64,000 nucleotides of DNA, taken from assembly GCF_001746415.1 (NCBI RefSeq), contig NZ_MEHJ01000001.1, forward strand, positions 6,020,501 to 6,084,500. The letters are read 5' to 3'. Positions 40,763 to 49,224 of this stretch are shown here, piece by piece; position 1 is the first letter of the stretch; each line of letters opens with the position of its first letter. The DNA is from Streptomyces agglomeratus. GTDB taxonomy: Bacteria > Actinomycetota > Actinomycetes > Streptomycetales > Streptomycetaceae. Position numbers and translations under genes: made by a program. Below the pieces are notes generated by a model. That model made no database searches, was not told the DNA's origin, and worked only from the letters and a program-made list of their open reading frames with translations.

Positions 40763-42031
40763 TCAGGCGGTCTCGCGGACGGAGCGCGCCAGAATGCGCA
40801 GCCCCTGGTCCAGTTCGTCGGGGGAGATGGTGAGGGCCGGCAGCAGCTTCACGACCTCGCTCTGGGGACCCGAGGTCTCCAGCAGCATGCCGAGTTCGAA
40901 GGCGCGGCGGCAGACCGCCGTGGCGCGGTCCTTGTCGGCGAACTCCAGGCCCCAGACCAGGCCGCGGCCCCGGAAGCTGACGCCCGCCCCGGCGTTCTCG
41001 TCGGCGATGGCCAGCAGCGCCCGCTCGACCTGCTCGCCGCGGGCCAGCGTCTGCTTCTCCATCTGGCCGTCGGCCCAGTAGGTGTTGAGCGAGGCGGTGG
41101 CGGTGACGAAGGCCGGGTTGTTGCCGCGGAAGGTGCCGTTGTGCTCGCCCGGCTCCCACACGTCCAGCTCGGGCTTGAAGAGGCAGAGCGACATCGGCAT
41201 GCCGTAGCCGCTGATGGACTTCGACAGGGTGACGATGTCCGGCGTGATGCCGGCTTCCTCGAAGGAGAAGAAGCCGCCGGTACGGCCGCAGCCCATCTGG
41301 ATGTCGTCGACGATCAGCAGCATGTCCTGGCGGTGGCACAGGTCCTGGAGCGCGCGCAGCCACTCGGCGCGGGCGACGTTGATGCCGCCCTCGCCCTGTA
41401 CGGTCTCGACGATCACGGCGGCGGGCTTGTTGAGGCCGGAGCCCTGGTCCTCGAGCAGCCGCTCGAACCACAGGAAGTCCTCGACGGTGCCGTCGAAGTA
41501 GTTGTCGAACGGCATCGGCGTGCCGTGCACCAGCGGGATACCGGCCCCGGCCCGCTTGAACGCGTTGCCGGTGACGGCGAGCGAGCCGAGCGACATGCCG
41601 TGGAAGGCGTTGGTGAAGGACACGACCGACTCGCGGCCCTTGACCTTGCGGGCCAGCTTCAGCGCGGCCTCGACGGCGTTGGTGCCGGTCGGGCCCGGGA
41701 ACATCACCTTGTACGGCAGGTCGCGCGGTCGCAGGATGACGTTCTCGAACGTCTCCAGGAAGGCGCGCTTGGCGGTCGTCGCCATGTCCAGGCCGTGCGT
41801 GATGCCGTCGCGCTCGATGTAGTCGATCAGCGCCCGTTTCAGCACCGGGTTGTTGTGGCCGTAGTTCAGTGACCCGGCGCCGGCGAAGAAGTCGAGGTAC
41901 GTGTGGCCGTCCTCGTCGTGCAGGTGGCTGCCCTGCGCGCGGTCGAACACGGCCGGCCAGCCGCGGCAGTAGCTGCGTACCTCGGATTCCAGGGTCTCGA
42001 AGACGCTCAGGGCGGGGGGAGTGATGGTCAC
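40763..42031 (-). CDS. ectB: L-2,4-diaminobutyrate-2-oxoglutarate transaminase
   Basis: EctB makes diaminobutyrate from aspartate semialdehyde. The 422-aa class III aminotransferase has [20 protein letters not shown] (in part), [52 protein letters not shown] and the Schiff-base Lys in [10 protein letters not shown]. It begins [20 protein letters not shown] as other EctB do. It follows ectA by 79 bp on the same strand and shares its promoter. Confidence 0.95.
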   Translation of the reverse strand: MTITPPALSVFETLESEVRSYCRGWPAVFDRAQGSHLHDEDGHTYLDFFAGAGSLNYGHNNPVLKRALIDYIERDGITHGLDMATTAKRAFLETFENVILRPRDLPYKVMFPGPTGTNAVEAALKLARKVKGRESVVSFTNAFHGMSLGSLAVTGNAFKRAGAGIPLVHGTPMPFDNYFDGTVEDFLWFERLLEDQGSGLNKPAAVIVETVQGEGGINVARAEWLRALQDLCHRQDMLLIVDDIQMGCGRTGGFFSFEEAGITPDIVTLSKSISGYGMPMSLCLFKPELDVWEPGEHNGTFRGNNPAFVTATASLNTYWADGQMEKQTLARGEQVERALLAIADENAGAGVSFRGRGLVWGLEFADKDRATAVCRRAFELGMLLETSGPQSEVVKLLPALTISPDELDQGLRILARSVRETA

Positions 42032-42110
42032 GGCGGTCTCCTGGGAGAGAGGGTGGTGAAAGAACGAGGGGGGAGGGGGTGAGACGCCTGTCAGGGCGTA
42101 CCGGCGCGTA

Positions 42111-42644
42111 TCAGGGAGTGATCGGGCCGATGCGGTACAGCACCTCGGGCAGGTGGGTTCCCTCCGGGAACAGCCCGCCGTCGAAGAGCACTTCGCGCTC
42201 CAGGGACGCTCCCCGGCGCTCGGCGAACGAGGTGAACAGCCGGTTGGACGCGGTGTTGTCCGGGGTCACGGTCGTCTCGATCGTCTTCACCCCGAGGCGG
42301 GCGGCGACCTTCTCGGTCAGCGCCTCCAGGAGCGTGCCGGCCAGTCCGCGGCCGCGGTGGTCGTGGTCGACGGCGACCTGCCAGACGACGAGGGTCTCGG
42401 GGCGCTCGGGGCGTACGTAGCCCGTGATGAACGCGACCGGCTCGCCGCCGGGGCGGTCCCGGGCCACGACGGACGTCGCCGCGAAATCGCGGCACCACAG
42501 CAGGTAGCTGTACGAGGAGTTGAGGTCCAGGGCCTGGGAGTCGCGGGCAATGCGCCAGATCGCGGCTCCGTCCTCCACTCGCGGAGCTTCGATCTGCTGG
42601 AATTCGCTTCGGGCACTTGCAAGGTCTGCTGGTGCGGCGGTCAT
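42111..42644 (-). CDS. ectA: L-2,4-diaminobutyrate acetyltransferase
   Basis: EctA acetylates diaminobutyrate with acetyl-CoA. The 177-aa GNAT protein has the EctA signatures DLNSSYSYLLWCRDFAATSV (in part), WQVAVDHDHRGRGLAGTLLE (CoA-binding RGRGLAG), and ETTVTPDNTASNRLFTSFA. It is the first gene of ectABCD. The 300 bp upstream are unusually AT-rich for this genome and contain the promoter and the terminators of the preceding gene. Confidence 0.95.
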   Translation of the reverse strand: MTAAPADLASARSEFQQIEAPRVEDGAAIWRIARDSQALDLNSSYSYLLWCRDFAATSVVARDRPGGEPVAFITGYVRPERPETLVVWQVAVDHDHRGRGLAGTLLEALTEKVAARLGVKTIETTVTPDNTASNRLFTSFAERRGASLEREVLFDGGLFPEGTHLPEVLYRIGPITP

Positions 42645-42820
42645 GCCGAGGAAATTTACCGAGCAAATTCAAAAAGCGCATCGTCGGAAGGGGTTGGGTG
42701 AGGGCTCTTTCTGTGTTATCGCGCGAGACCGCACTTAGCGCGAGCACACTGCAATTGCGGGCGATTTGACCGGAAATAACCGGGCAAATCTCTTTGAATG
42801 TGGGGTCAGTCACATGATCA
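42645..42820 (-). promoter_or_regulatory. AT-rich ect operon promoter region
   Basis: This leader upstream of ectA is much richer in A and T than the genes around it (patches such as GGTAAATTTCC and TTTTTGAATTTGC read on the minus strand). It has no ORF. Promoter hexamers cannot be fixed with confidence from sequence alone. Osmotic control of the ect genes would act here. Confidence 0.5.
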
Positions 42821-42856
42821 AAACGCCCGCGAACCCTTGTTGAAACTCGGGCGTTT
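42821..42856 (-). terminator. Second terminator-like hairpin upstream of the ect promoter
   Basis: AAACGCCCG (42821-42829) pairs with CGGGCGTTT (42848-42856), a 9-bp stem with an 18-nt loop. On the minus strand the stem ends in TTTT, so it can act as a back-up terminator for the aminotransferase transcript. Confidence 0.55.
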
Positions 42857-42882
42857 ACGGTCGGGGAAAGCGGGCAGAAGAA

Positions 42883-42917
42883 AACGGGAAGCTGCACTGA
42901 TAAAGCAGCTTCCCGTT
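42883..42917 (-). terminator. Intrinsic terminator of the aminotransferase gene
   Basis: A perfect 13-bp stem, AACGGGAAGCTGC (42883-42895) with GCAGCTTCCCGTT (42905-42917), has a 9-nt loop. On the minus strand it is followed directly by TTTTCTTCT. It begins 28 bp after the aminotransferase stop. This is the most canonical Rho-independent terminator in the window. Confidence 0.9.
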
Positions 42918-42944
42918 ATCCGGAGTTCATTGAATTCAAGGAAT

Positions 42945-44054
42945 CTATTCGCTGGGCCAGGTTTCCGCCACGGCCTTGCGGGCAGCATCGAAGTCGACAC
43001 CCTGCCCGCCGCATTCACTCAATGCCGCACCCAGTGCGGCGAGTGACGAATGGACCACACCCCGTGTGGCATCGATTCCGTAGTGATTGACCCGGATCAT
43101 CTCCTTGGACAGTGCCCCGCCGCCCGCGATGAGCGGCAGCGACGGGTCGGCGCCCAGCGCCTTCGCGACGACCTCCGACGCGTCGACCCCGGCGGGCGTG
43201 CGCAGTGTCGTGGCGACCGGCGCCGCTTCCCGCGCCGTGCGGACGTACGGCTCCAGGCCCCCGCCCAGCGCGAGCGCGCCCGCGCGGGTGGCCGAGGCGG
43301 CGGCCAGGTGCCTGGCCTGCACCGCGCCGAGCCCCTCCGCCTCGATGCGCTCCAGGCACGCCTCCAGCGCCAGCATCTCCAGCTGCGCCGGTGCGTGCAG
43401 CAGCGCCTTGCGGCCGCCGTCGATCCACCGCTGCTTCCAGTCCAGGAGGGAGAGGTACGACCGGCGCGGAGCGGCGGGGTTCGCGGCGAACCGCTCCCAC
43501 GCGCGCTCGCTCACCGACACCGCCGAGACCCCGGCCGGCCCGCCCATCGCCTTCTGCGCCCCGATCACGCACAGGTCCACGCCCCACGCGTCGGGAAGCA
43601 TCGGCTCGGCGCCCACCGAAGCGACTGCGTCGAGCATGAAGAGGGCGCCGTGGGACCGTACGGCCTCACCGATCTCCGCGACCGGATTGGTGTTGCCGGT
43701 CGCTGCCTCCGCGTGCACCAGGGACACGAAGTCGATCTCCGGATGCTCGTCGAGCGCCCGCGCGATCTGCTCGGCGGTGACCGCCGTGTCGAACGGCACG
43801 GTCAGGTCGAAGACGGCCGCGCCGCAGTCGCGCAGCCAGTTGCCGAAGGTCTGCCCGTACGGTCCGGTCACCACGTTCAGCGCGGCCGAACCGGGGCGGG
43901 CGCCGCCGCGAATGCACCCTTCGAGGGGGAGCAGCGCCTCACCCTGCATGATCACCACGTCCTGCTCGGTGGAGAGCAGCGAGGCGACCCGGCGTTCGAC
44001 GGCCGCGAAGTGCGCGGCGGTCAGCGGGGCCAGGTCCAGAAGCGGATGTGTCAC
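42945..44054 (-). CDS. Alanine-glyoxylate aminotransferase-like class V PLP enzyme
   Basis: The 369-aa enzyme begins at GTG (THPLLDLAPLTAAHF). It has the class V pattern EALLPLEGCIRGG, VHAEAATGNTNPV, MLDAVASVGAEPM (Asp-Ala-Val-x-Ser) and Schiff-base Lys in VIGAQKAMGGPAGVS. C-terminal features (GVDASEVVAKALGADPSLPL in part, IRVNHYGIDATRG) match the purple acid-like serine-glyoxylate/alanine-glyoxylate group. It lies directly upstream of the ect operon on the same strand but is separated by two terminators. The substrate is not known. Confidence 0.82.
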   Translation of the reverse strand: MTHPLLDLAPLTAAHFAAVERRVASLLSTEQDVVIMQGEALLPLEGCIRGGARPGSAALNVVTGPYGQTFGNWLRDCGAAVFDLTVPFDTAVTAEQIARALDEHPEIDFVSLVHAEAATGNTNPVAEIGEAVRSHGALFMLDAVASVGAEPMLPDAWGVDLCVIGAQKAMGGPAGVSAVSVSERAWERFAANPAAPRRSYLSLLDWKQRWIDGGRKALLHAPAQLEMLALEACLERIEAEGLGAVQARHLAAASATRAGALALGGGLEPYVRTAREAAPVATTLRTPAGVDASEVVAKALGADPSLPLIAGGGALSKEMIRVNHYGIDATRGVVHSSLAALGAALSECGGQGVDFDAARKAVAETWPSE

Positions 44055-44096
44055 GGCGGGGCTCTCTTCGGTCTTCGGATCGGTGCGTCGGGGGGA

Positions 44097-44117
44097 GGCG
44101 TACCTCACGTGTACGCC
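44097..44117. promoter_or_regulatory. Inverted repeat between divergent aminotransferase and amidohydrolase genes
   Basis: GGCGTAC (44097-44103) and GTACGCC (44111-44117) form a perfect 7-bp dyad with a 7-nt spacer, 43 bp from one start and 62 bp from the other. It may be an operator; no regulator gene is adjacent. Confidence 0.35.
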
Positions 44118-44178
44118 GGTGGATCAGTGGTCGGTCTTCCCCGGCCGAGCGTAACCGGCCCCTCGTAGAGTGCTGTGC

Positions 44179-45279
44179 ATGAGTGATGGCATGGTGCTGC
44201 GGGTGAAGGGCCGGGTCCTCGCGGGGCCCGACGACGTACGGGACGAGCTGTGGGCCGTGGACGGCCGCGTCACGTACGAACGGCCCGCGGGTGTGCGTGA
44301 CGCCGATGTCTCCGTCGTGCGGGGCTGGGCGCTGCCCGGTCTTGTCGACGCGCACTGCCACGTCGGGCTCGACCGGCACGGCCCGGTCGACGAGGCCACC
44401 AGCGAGAAGCAGGCGCTGACCGACCGGGACGCGGGCACGCTGCTGATCCGCGACGCCGGATCGCCGTCCGACACCCGCTGGATCGACGACCGCGAGGACC
44501 TCCCGAAGATCATCAGGGCGGGTCGGCACATCGCCCGTACCCGCCGCTACATCCGTCACTACGCGCACGAGATCGAGCCGGGCGACCTGGTGGCGTACGT
44601 CGCCCGGGAGGCGCGGCGCGGGGACGGCTGGGTCAAGCTCGTCGGCGACTGGCTCGACCGGGAGACCGGCGACCTGGGCGCCTGCTGGCCGCGCGGCGAG
44701 GTCGAGGCGGCCATCGCGGAGGCGCACCGGCTCGGCGCCCGGGTCACCGCGCACTGCTTCGCCGAGGAGTCGCTGCGCGACCTCGTGGAAGCGGGCATCG
44801 ACTGCATCGAGCACGCCACGGGCCTGACGGAGGACACCGTGCCGCTCTTCGCGGAGCGCGGCGTCGCGATCGTCCCCACCCTCGTCAACATCGGGACGTT
44901 CCCGCACCTCGCCGACGGCGGCGAGGCCAAGTTCCCGCGCTGGGCAGGACACATGCGGGACCTGCACGCGCGCCGGTACGACACCGTCCGCGCCGCGTAC
45001 GACGCGGGCATCCCGGTCTTCGTCGGCACGGACGCGGGCGGGTCCCTCGCCCACGGCCTGGTGGCGGACGAGGTCGCGGAGCTGGTGAAGGCGGGCATCC
45101 CCGCGATCGAGGCCCTGTCGGCCACCGCGTGGGGAGCACGGAAGTGGCTCGGGCGGCCGGTGCTGGAGGAGGGCGCGCCCGCCGACCTGGTGGTGTACGA
45201 CGAGGACCCCCGGGCGGACGTGCGCGTACTCGCGGCACCGCGCCACATCGTGCTGAACGGCCGGATCGTCGCGGGCTGA
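44179..45279 (+). CDS. Amidohydrolase family protein (imidazolonepropionase-like)
   Basis: This 366-aa metal-dependent hydrolase has the HxH pair in LVDAHCHVGLD, a conserved Lys in GWVKLVGDW, His ligands in ARVTAHCFAEES and DCIEHATGL, and the catalytic Asp in VGTDAGGSLAHG. The C-terminal EGAPADLVVYDEDPRADVRVL is the typical beta-sandwich tail of cytosolic amidohydrolases. ATG at 44179 (SDGMVLRVKG) is chosen over the GTG at 44170. It probably acts on a peptide-like or cyclic amide; the exact substrate is unknown. Confidence 0.85.
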   Translation: MSDGMVLRVKGRVLAGPDDVRDELWAVDGRVTYERPAGVRDADVSVVRGWALPGLVDAHCHVGLDRHGPVDEATSEKQALTDRDAGTLLIRDAGSPSDTRWIDDREDLPKIIRAGRHIARTRRYIRHYAHEIEPGDLVAYVAREARRGDGWVKLVGDWLDRETGDLGACWPRGEVEAAIAEAHRLGARVTAHCFAEESLRDLVEAGIDCIEHATGLTEDTVPLFAERGVAIVPTLVNIGTFPHLADGGEAKFPRWAGHMRDLHARRYDTVRAAYDAGIPVFVGTDAGGSLAHGLVADEVAELVKAGIPAIEALSATAWGARKWLGRPVLEEGAPADLVVYDEDPRADVRVLAAPRHIVLNGRIVAG

Positions 45280-45343
45280 CCGACGGGAACGGACGTGCGC
45301 GCGTACGGCGTTCAATTCGAATGCGGGATCGGAAACCCCTCGA

Positions 45344-45382
45344 TGGAGTGAAGTGACCCCAGGTAGCTGACCGTTCACTCCA
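45344..45382 (+). promoter_or_regulatory. BldD-like inverted repeat upstream of the LAETG protein gene
   Basis: TGGAGTGAA (45344-45352) and TTCACTCCA (45374-45382) are perfect 9-bp arms 21 bp apart. Each contains the AGTGA/TCACT half-site of the Streptomyces developmental regulator BldD, though the spacing is long. It ends 98 bp before the gene start. Confidence 0.4.
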
Positions 45383-45480
45383 AGTGCGTAAGTATTCCTG
45401 TGTCTCAGCCGCCCCGGCGCCCACGTGTCCCCGTGGAGTGCGCCGGGCGGCGCCGCGTCACTTGTGGGGGTTCCACCGCC

Positions 45481-46494
45481 TTGAACAGCACCTTCTTCAG
45501 CATGCCCGTACGCCGGTCCGCAGCCCGGTCCGTACGCCGGTCCGTGCGCCGGTCCGTAGCCTCCGCTGCCGCCTTCGCCCTGACCACGGGCCCCGCCAGC
45601 CTGCTCGTCGCCGCCCCGGCGGCGCACGCCACCGGCGGTGACGGCGGGGGCACCGCGAGCGCCGTCGTGCTCCGTACCGGGCTCGACGTCTCCCTGCTCA
45701 ACAAGAGCGTCAACGTGCCGCTGACGGCCGCGCTCAACGAGGTCAAGGCGCCGGGGAACGCCGAGAAGACCGCCCTGACGGTCCAGTTGGACGGCGTGGA
45801 GCAGGGCAGGGCGGTGAGCGTGCTGCGCGCCGACGTGGCCACGGCGAAGGCGACGGCCGACGCGCACAAGGCCGAGGGGTACGTCAACCTGGCGCACGCC
45901 AGGGTGCACGTTCCGGGGCTGCCGCTGCTCTCGCTCATCGAGGTCGAGAAGGTCACCTCGAAGGCGCTGTGCGAGGCGGGCGGGCAGCCGGTGGCCGAGT
46001 CGAACGTGCTGGGCGCGGTGACGGTGCTCGGGAAGAAGGTCACGCTGTCGGCGGGCGGGCCGACACGGGTCGACGTGCCGGCGGTGGGCGTGGTGACGCT
46101 CGACCTGTCGAAGACGCACACGACGTCACGTACGGCGGCTGCCACCGCTCTCGAACTCAAGGTGTCGGTCAACCCGCTCAAGCTGAACGTCGCCGAGGTC
46201 GAGGGCACGGTCACGCTCGCGGGCGCCACCTGCCAGTCGCCGAAAGCGGCGGCAGTGAAGGAGGAGCCCAGGGACGAACCCAAGAGCGAGCCCGCGGCCC
46301 CTGCCGCCCCGTCCGCCCCCTCCGCCCCCTCCGCCCCGGACGTGAAGCCCCAGACGGCGACCGAGGCGAACCTCGCGGAGACGGGCGGAAGTTCGACCAC
46401 CCCGTACCTGGCCGGCGGAGCGGCGCTGCTGCTGGCGGCGGGCGGCGGCGTACTGGCACTGGCGAGGAAGCGGCGCTCCCACGGCGGGGCCTGA
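45481..46494 (+). CDS. SCO1860-type LAETG-anchored surface protein
   Basis: The 337-aa protein has a long signal peptide (residues about 1-45, ending LLVAAPAAHAT). A beta-rich body of about 200 residues follows, then an Ala/Pro/Ser/Glu linker (SAPSAPSAPDV), the sorting motif LAETG at about residues 298-302, a hydrophobic segment and a basic tail (RKRRSHGG). LAxTG is the recognition motif of Streptomyces class E sortases. From memory this corresponds to the S. coelicolor SCO1860 family. TTG at 45481 is chosen; ATG at 45502 is possible. The function on the surface is unknown. Confidence 0.82.
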   Translation: MNSTFFSMPVRRSAARSVRRSVRRSVASAAAFALTTGPASLLVAAPAAHATGGDGGGTASAVVLRTGLDVSLLNKSVNVPLTAALNEVKAPGNAEKTALTVQLDGVEQGRAVSVLRADVATAKATADAHKAEGYVNLAHARVHVPGLPLLSLIEVEKVTSKALCEAGGQPVAESNVLGAVTVLGKKVTLSAGGPTRVDVPAVGVVTLDLSKTHTTSRTAAATALELKVSVNPLKLNVAEVEGTVTLAGATCQSPKAAAVKEEPRDEPKSEPAAPAAPSAPSAPSAPDVKPQTATEANLAETGGSSTTPYLAGGAALLLAAGGGVLALARKRRSHGGA

Positions 46495-46570
46495 CACGGG
46501 GGAAGGGGCGAGCGGGGCCGGGTCCTGTGGACCTTTCCCTGCCCGCCCCTCCCCGAACCCGCCGTGCTGC

Positions 46571-46600
46571 CCCGGTCCTCCCCGGTCCTCCCCGGTCCTC
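46571..46600 (+). repeat. 10-bp tandem repeat, three copies
   Basis: CCCGGTCCTC occurs three times in tandem between the convergent LAETG and cobC genes. It is followed by GAACGCGGGACGG, which resembles a common Streptomyces intergenic element. Confidence 0.6.
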
Positions 46601-46659
46601 GAACGCGGGACGGACCGAAAGTGACCGCAACCGGCACACCGGCGGTCAGGAGAAGCGCC

Positions 46660-47736
46660 TCAGCGCCCCACCAGCGTCAGAGCCTGGTCCAGGGCCTGGA
46701 GGAAGCGGCCCGTCGTCGCCCGGTCGCGTACGGCCAGGCGGAGCCACTCGGGGCCGAGTCCCGGGAAGGTGTCCCCGCGCCGCACCGCGAAGCCAAGGCT
46801 CCGCAGACGTACCCGTACCGCGTCGGCCCTGGCCATCCGTACCAGTACGAACGGGCCCTCGGCCGCCTCCACCGCCCGCACCTCCTCGAACTCCGCCAGC
46901 CCGGCCAGCAGGTGCGCCCGGTCGGCCGCCACCCGGTGCGCCGCCCGCGTCGCCTCCGCGAGCGCCGCCGGACCGACGCACGCCTGCGCGGCGGTCAGCG
47001 CCGGCGCCGACACCGGCCACAGCGGCTGAGCCCGTTCCAGCGCGCCGATCGTCCCCGGACCGGCCAGGGCGTACCCGATGCGCAGACCCGCCAGACCCCA
47101 CGTCTTCGTCAGACTCCGCAGCACCACGAGCCCCGGCACGTCCGTACGCCCCGCCAGCGCCTGCGGCTCGCCCGGCACCGCGTCCATGAACGCCTCGTCG
47201 ACCACCAGGGTCCGACCGGGGCGGGCGAGCCGGGTGATGGTGTCCGCAGGATGCAGGACCGACGTCGGGTTGGTCGGGTTGCCGATCACCACCAGATCCG
47301 CGTCCTCGGGTACGTCCGCCGGGTCGAGCCGGAAGCCGTCCTCCTCGCGCAGCAGGACGCGCCCGACCTCGTGCCCCGCGTCCCGCAGCGCCGCTTCCGG
47401 CTCCGTGAACTGCGGGTGTACGACGACGGGCCGCCGCACCGGGAGCGCCCGCGCGAGCAGCACGAACGCCTCCGCCGCGCCCGCCGTCAGCAGCACCCGC
47501 TCCACCGGCAGCCCGTGCCGCTCCGCGACCGCCGCGCGCGCGGCCCGCCCGTCCGGGTAGGCCGCGAGTGTGTCGAGGGACGCGGCTATCCGGGCCTTCA
47601 GCCAGGCCGGGGGAGTGTCCGCCCGTACGTTGACCGCCAGATCGGTGAGATCGCCTTCCCGCACCTCGGCGTCGCCGTGATGCCGCAGATCATGAGCGGC
47701 GGCGCCGGCCGACGCCGCGTCAGTGGGCGTGGGCAT
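46660..47736 (-). CDS. cobC: Threonine-phosphate decarboxylase-like PLP enzyme (CobC, Rv2231c-type)
   Basis: The 358-aa class I/II aminotransferase-fold enzyme belongs to the cobalamin aminopropanol-arm group. It has AVNVRADTPPAWLK (N-terminal), GAAEAFVLLARAL, VIGNPTNPTSVL, VDEAFMDAVPGE and Schiff-base Lys in SLTKTWGLAGLRIGYALAG (in part). It should make aminopropanol phosphate from threonine phosphate for attachment to cobyric acid. Its start overlaps the cbiX gene by 17 bp, making it the last gene of the transcript in this direction. Confidence 0.85.
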   Translation of the reverse strand: MPTPTDAASAGAAAHDLRHHGDAEVREGDLTDLAVNVRADTPPAWLKARIAASLDTLAAYPDGRAARAAVAERHGLPVERVLLTAGAAEAFVLLARALPVRRPVVVHPQFTEPEAALRDAGHEVGRVLLREEDGFRLDPADVPEDADLVVIGNPTNPTSVLHPADTITRLARPGRTLVVDEAFMDAVPGEPQALAGRTDVPGLVVLRSLTKTWGLAGLRIGYALAGPGTIGALERAQPLWPVSAPALTAAQACVGPAALAEATRAAHRVAADRAHLLAGLAEFEEVRAVEAAEGPFVLVRMARADAVRVRLRSLGFAVRRGDTFPGLGPEWLRLAVRDRATTGRFLQALDQALTLVGR

Positions 47737-48625
47737 GGCTGCCTGGGTGGTGGTGATGGTGGTGGCCGTCGTCGTCGGGGTGGAAGTGCGGCTGCTGCGG
47801 TGCCCCCACCTTGTCCTCGAAGCCGGGAAGCGCGATCCGGTAGACGCAGGTGTCGCAGTTCATGCGGATGTCGCCCTTCACGGCTTCGCGGTAGCGCTCC
47901 ATCACGAGGTCCATCAACTCCTCGGTGGGGCCGATCACATCAGCCGAGACGACCCCCGTCGAGGGGTGCGCCTCTGCCCAGTCCCGCGTCTGCTGCCGCA
48001 CCCGGTCCGGCAGGATCCCGGTGAAGAGGAAGTACGGCAGGACCACGATGTGCCTGGCCCCGAGCTTCGTGCAGCGGTCGAGCCCGCTCGGCACGTCGGG
48101 CGCGGCGAGCGAGACGAATGCGGTTTCCACACCCGCATACCCACGTCCCTCCCAGAACAGTCGTGCCGCCTTGTAGACCTCGGCGTTGGCGTCCGGATCG
48201 GTCGAGCCCCGGCCCACCAGCAGCACGGTCACCTCGGACCGGTCCAGGTCGCCGAGGACCTCGTCGACCCGCCGCTCCAGCACCGCCAGCAGACCCGGGT
48301 GCGGGCCGAGCGGACGGCCGTAGGTGTACGAGATGCCCGGGTGGCGCTCCTTCTCGCGGGACAGCGCGGCCGGTATGTCGCCCTTGGCGTGACCGGCGGA
48401 CACCAGCATCAGGGGCACGGCCGCGAAGCGCGAGACGCCCCGCTCGACCAGGGAGGTCACCGCGTCGCCGAGCGGCGGCGGGGACAGCTCGATGAAGCCG
48501 CCGGCGACGGGCAGTTCGGGGTGACGCCGGCCCAGCTCCTCGACGAAGTCACGGAAGGCTCCGGCTCCGGCGTCGTCCCGGGTGCCGTGGCCGGCGATCA
48601 GCAGTGCGGGGGGCGCGGTGGTCAC
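47720..48625 (-). CDS. cbiX: Sirohydrochlorin cobaltochelatase with His-rich tail (CbiX-long type)
   Basis: The 301-aa protein has two CbiX-like halves. The first contains LLIAGHGTRDDAGAGAFRDF (in part) with the catalytic His, and the second has VVLPYFLFTGILPDRV. A C-terminal MNCDTC motif (M-x-C-x-x-C) and a His-rich tail (HHHHHHPGSHAHAH) resemble the long CbiX of Bacillus megaterium, in which the Cys motif binds an Fe-S centre and the His stretch may hold metal. GTG start with AAGGAG upstream; overlaps cobH by 4 nt. Confidence 0.87.
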   Translation of the reverse strand: MTTAPPALLIAGHGTRDDAGAGAFRDFVEELGRRHPELPVAGGFIELSPPPLGDAVTSLVERGVSRFAAVPLMLVSAGHAKGDIPAALSREKERHPGISYTYGRPLGPHPGLLAVLERRVDEVLGDLDRSEVTVLLVGRGSTDPDANAEVYKAARLFWEGRGYAGVETAFVSLAAPDVPSGLDRCTKLGARHIVVLPYFLFTGILPDRVRQQTRDWAEAHPSTGVVSADVIGPTEELMDLVMERYREAVKGDIRMNCDTCVYRIALPGFEDKVGAPQQPHFHPDDDGHHHHHHPGSHAHAH

Positions 48626-49224
48626 GCGTTCTCCTTGGTGAGGGGGGTGGGGGTGGTGACAGGGGTGTAGAGCAGGGCGTTCAGCGCGGCGGCCGCCACC
48701 GCCGAACCGCCCTTCTCCGACACGTTGCTGACGGCAGGCAGCCCGCTGTCGCGCAGCGCCGCCTTGGACTCGGCCGCACCGACGAAGCCCACGGGCAGGC
48801 CGATGACGAGCGCGGGTTCGGCGTTCAGGAGCAGCAGCTCCTCCAGTGCGGTGGGGGCGCACCCGATCACCCACAGGGCGCCGGGTCCGACCTGCTCGTA
48901 CGCCAGCCGGACCGCGTGCGCGCTGCGGGTCAGACCGGGGCCTGCCACGGCCTCCTTCAGCCGGCACACCGTCTCGCGCCGGGTGATGCCCGCCGCGACC
49001 ATCTCCACGTCCACGACGACCGGCGCCCCGGCGTGCAGCGCGGCGTGCGCGGTTTCGAGCGTGCGCTCGTCGCAGACCAGGTCGGTGGCGTACTCCAGGT
49101 CCGCCGCGGAGTGGATGACCCGCTCCACGACGGCCCGCGTCAGCGGCGCGAAGTGCGAGGTGTCGAGGCGGGAACGCAGGCGCCGGAAGGACTCCTGCTC
49201 GATGGGATGGACAAGCCTCTGCAT
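48622..49224 (-). CDS. cobH: Precorrin-8X methylmutase
   Basis: CobH moves the C11 methyl of precorrin-8X to C12 to give hydrogenobyrinic acid. The 200-aa protein has the conserved His38 in VERVIHSAADLEYATDL (the general-acid His of CobH), ERTLETAHAAL, VVDVEMVAAGI, VIGCAPTALEELL and VGFVGAAESKAAL. It overlaps the cbiG-cobJ stop by 1 nt and the cbiX start by 4 nt, as expected inside one operon. Confidence 0.93.
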   Translation of the reverse strand: MQRLVHPIEQESFRRLRSRLDTSHFAPLTRAVVERVIHSAADLEYATDLVCDERTLETAHAALHAGAPVVVDVEMVAAGITRRETVCRLKEAVAGPGLTRSAHAVRLAYEQVGPGALWVIGCAPTALEELLLLNAEPALVIGLPVGFVGAAESKAALRDSGLPAVSNVSEKGGSAVAAAALNALLYTPVTTPTPLTKENA

